From Nitrososphaerales archaeon TH5895 (GTDB taxonomy: Archaea > Thermoproteota > Nitrososphaeria > Nitrososphaerales > Nitrososphaeraceae): 6,384 bases of DNA. How positions within the stretch are numbered: position 1 is the stretch's first letter; every line of letters starts with the position of its first letter. The translations under genes and the position numbers were made by a program. A model generated the notes under the pieces. The model did no database searches, had not been told where the DNA came from, and saw nothing but the letters and a program-made list of their open reading frames with translations. Positions 4,951-6,384 of this stretch are shown one piece after another. The stretch lies in the NCBI GenBank assembly GCA_014523695.1, contig JAATVS010000044.1, positions 1 through 6,384 on the forward strand, read 5' to 3'.

Positions 4951-4959
4951 ACATATTTT
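4951..4959 (+). promoter_or_regulatory. TATA box of the GpgS-like gene
   Basis: ACATATTTT is centred about 29 bases before ATG 4984, so transcription should start within a few bases of the start codon. The gene thus probably has its own leaderless promoter although it lies in tandem with the GT4 gene. Confidence 0.55.
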
Positions 4960-4983
4960 GATCTGTTTTGATTAAGTGATTTC

Positions 4984-5802
4984 ATGACGGCTATAGTGTC
5001 TCAGAATGTCATAGATATAACTGCCAATAGTGATAATAGTGATAATAGCGTAGTTACAGGACAAGATCTAAAAGTGGTAACAATATTTCCTACAAAGAAT
5101 GAGGAATCCACGATTGAAAACGTAATAAATGTTGCATTAACAAGTAAATTCAACCCTGAAGTAATTGTTGTTGATGCATACTCCAGCGATAGTACAGCAG
5201 ATTTAGCCAAAAAAGCGGGGGCGATTGTGATCCAGCAGCCACAACAGATATTTCCAGGTAAAGGAAATGCAATGAAAGCAGGTTTAAGAGAGGCAGTGAG
5301 GAATCGATCTGCTGACATTGCTTTGTTTCTTGACGCAGACATAAGTAATCTATCACCTGAGTGGATAGATAAGTTGGTCCAAGCTCTGATACAAAATAAC
5401 TGTGATATGTCAAGAGGATTCTATCTGAGACAACCAAGAGATGCCGCAGTTACAAAGCTTATTGCAAGACCAATGCTGAACATATTCTTTCCCGAGCTAA
5501 CACATTTTGAACAGCCATTGAGCGGCGAGGTTTGTGCTAGAAGACAGATGTGGGAAAGATTGTTAGACGTACAAGGTTCTCCAGATGGATGGGGCATAGA
5601 CATATGGTTTCTGATAGAGACAGCCATGCTAGGTTATCACGGCAAGGAGGTTTTCCTGGGGAGCAAGAATCATACATCATATGAAGATTACAAAGAAGAC
5701 GTAGTCAAGCTAAGTAAGATGGCTGAACAAGTTGAGATCACTATAATCAGAGAAGCAATAAAATATGGCAGGCTTCATTTACAGAGAAATGTTCTGATAT
5801 AG
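4984..5802 (+). CDS. GpgS-like glycosyltransferase (GT2/GT81, GT-A fold)
   Basis: This intact 272-residue protein has the GT-A order of motifs: VVTIFPTKNEESTIENVI (residues 31-48), VIVVDAYSSDSTADLA (60-75), PGKGNAMKAGL (91-101), and the metal-binding D117-A-D119 in FLDADIS. The C-terminal half resembles glucosyl-3-phosphoglycerate synthase: ARPMLNIFFPELTHFEQPLS (161-180) then GE, GWGIDIWFLIET (202-213), and NH (229-230), where GpgS has a metal-ligand His. GpgS moves glucose from a nucleotide sugar to 3-phosphoglycerate, the first step to glucosylglycerate, a compatible solute and glycolipid precursor. It should be cytosolic, with no membrane segment. The first 28 residues lie before the domain and contain NSDNSDNS from a 9-bp tandem repeat (5026-5050). 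No GpgP phosphatase is visible here. A polyprenyl-phosphate sugar transferase is the alternative; the substrate is inferred. Confidence 0.8.
   Translation: MTAIVSQNVIDITANSDNSDNSVVTGQDLKVVTIFPTKNEESTIENVINVALTSKFNPEVIVVDAYSSDSTADLAKKAGAIVIQQPQQIFPGKGNAMKAGLREAVRNRSADIALFLDADISNLSPEWIDKLVQALIQNNCDMSRGFYLRQPRDAAVTKLIARPMLNIFFPELTHFEQPLSGEVCARRQMWERLLDVQGSPDGWGIDIWFLIETAMLGYHGKEVFLGSKNHTSYEDYKEDVVKLSKMAEQVEITIIREAIKYGRLHLQRNVLI
5026..5050 (+). repeat. 9-bp tandem repeat in the GpgS-like N-terminus
   Basis: AATAGTGAT occurs twice in tandem, followed by a partial third copy (AATAGCG). It encodes Asn-Ser-Asp repeats ahead of the catalytic domain and keeps frame. Confidence 0.6.
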
Positions 5803-6184
5803 TATTAATTATTTTCCACAGGTTTCTCTCATAAGTAATATCAAACTTGTCGATGACAAGTAAGAATACAATAAGATGCAGACGGTGACTCTTAATTTAG
5901 AATTCATGATGATTCAATTACACTGAACAGAATGATGGTACATTGCTAACCAATCAATTATTTGTGATAATATTTTATAGAAAAAAGGAACGTAATTGAA
6001 GAGATTAGCTGTCGTCAAGATACACACTAGAATGATCAAGTAGAAGAGCTACAAATAACGCACAGCAAATGTGCAGGTCATAATTATGCATTTGAATTTT
6101 ATGGGTCACTTGAGCTGCGTTTGAACAAGAAACTCATTCCAAATCCTGCAGACAACTATTAGACCTGCTACATTAGGTAGTTAA
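5803..6184. other. Intergenic region between convergent genes
   Basis: No gene is supported. The region holds a 7-bp hairpin (5845-5861), a weak C/D-box-like arrangement (5906-5938), a TATA-like TATTTTATAG near 5968-5977 not followed by a usable ORF, and a 5-bp hairpin GCACA/TGTGC (6060-6074). The convergent genes would both terminate here. Confidence 0.5.
5845..5861 (+). terminator. Hairpin after the GpgS-like gene
   Basis: ACTTGTC-gat-GACAAGT is a perfect 7-bp stem with a 3-base loop, 42 bases past the stop. There is no strong T-tract after it, so it may be a processing or termination signal or a binding site. Confidence 0.35.
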
Positions 6185-6384
6185 CTAGCTGTTGTGCTGA
6201 AAAGCATCTACCAGATCTCTAGCCGTCACCATTCCTACTAGAGTATATTTATCATCTGTTTGTATTGATTCGTTTAAAGATGATGATTCTTTTGTCACTG
6301 TGGCTTCAGCCGTCAACGGAAGTCTTTTTATCTTTCTCAAGTGCATGACCATGGCCGCTTCAATTGATCTTATTTCCACTGAGG
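6185..6384 (-). CDS. CBS-domain protein, C-terminal fragment (5' partial)
   Basis: The minus-strand frame is open through the right edge, so GTG 6379 is unlikely to be the true start. The visible 66 residues form most of one CBS domain: SIEAAMVMHLRKIKRLPLTA, a charged Ser/Glu-rich insertion (TKESSSLNESIQTDDK), then TLVGMVTARDLVDAFQ, ending QHNS. The 'LPL...LVGMVTARDL' pattern is the standard second half of CBS domains, which bind adenine nucleotides in pairs. In archaea such proteins are often stand-alone CBS pairs or are fused to transporters, DNA-binding or nucleotide enzymes. The partner part is outside the window. It converges with the GpgS-like gene. Confidence 0.7.
   Translation of the reverse strand, partial: SVEIRSIEAAMVMHLRKIKRLPLTAEATVTKESSSLNESIQTDDKYTLVGMVTARDLVDAFQHNS

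Noticed and set aside
5994..6041. Micro-ORF TTG..., MKRLAVVKIHTRMIK, after a TATA-like stretch
   Set aside because: It is fifteen codons with a TTG start and no other support.
1..6384. CRISPR array or other regularly spaced repeats
   Set aside because: No repeated unit with regular spacers was seen on either strand.

Overview
The window looks like an AT-rich chromosomal segment of an ammonia-oxidising archaeon (Nitrososphaeria/Thaumarchaeota, perhaps Nitrososphaera- or Nitrosocosmicus-like). This is inferred from TATA boxes about 27-29 nt before start codons with little or no leader, a site-2-protease/CBS C-terminus, a small Cys-rich protein ending in a DHSMIMDGIEGF-type motif, and a GpgS-like glycosyltransferase. 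No rRNA or tRNA gene was found. The genus assignment is recognition from memory and was not searched.

Layout, left to right. (1) 1-507: the C-terminal CBS pair of a membrane protease-like protein that enters from the left edge. (2) 690-1960: a decayed insertion sequence of about 1.27 kb. It has imperfect terminal inverted repeats, is flanked by a near-identical 9-bp direct repeat, and reads on the minus strand. It carries three overlapping genes: a small ORF-A (three frameshifts), a small intact acidic ORF-B, and an IS6/IS240-like DDE transposase (three frameshifts). (3) About 2005-2214: a small Cys-rich protein whose longer reading frame starts inside the IS end. (4) 2370-3013: a secreted Ig-like-fold protein with an acidic linker and an Ala/Ser/Gly-rich tail; its signal peptide is split by a frameshift. 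(5) 3155-3322: a doubtful small ORF that shares an upstream motif with gene 4. (6) 3637-4909: a GT4 glycosyltransferase broken by a small deletion in its C-terminal sugar-nucleotide site. (7) 4984-5802: an intact GpgS-like glycosyltransferase. (8) 6185-6384: the C-terminus of a CBS-domain protein on the minus strand, running off the right edge.

The two glycosyltransferases lie in tandem, each with its own TATA box and its own inverted repeat near the promoter. This suggests a small locus for a glucosylglycerate-type solute or a glycoconjugate, with separately controlled genes. The Ig-like secreted protein may belong to the cell surface. The most notable items are the three-gene IS with stop/start overlaps at both junctions, the GTTACCC-nn-TAAC motif shared by two promoters, and the number of frameshifted loci beside intact ones. 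These frameshifts could be real decay or partly assembly error.
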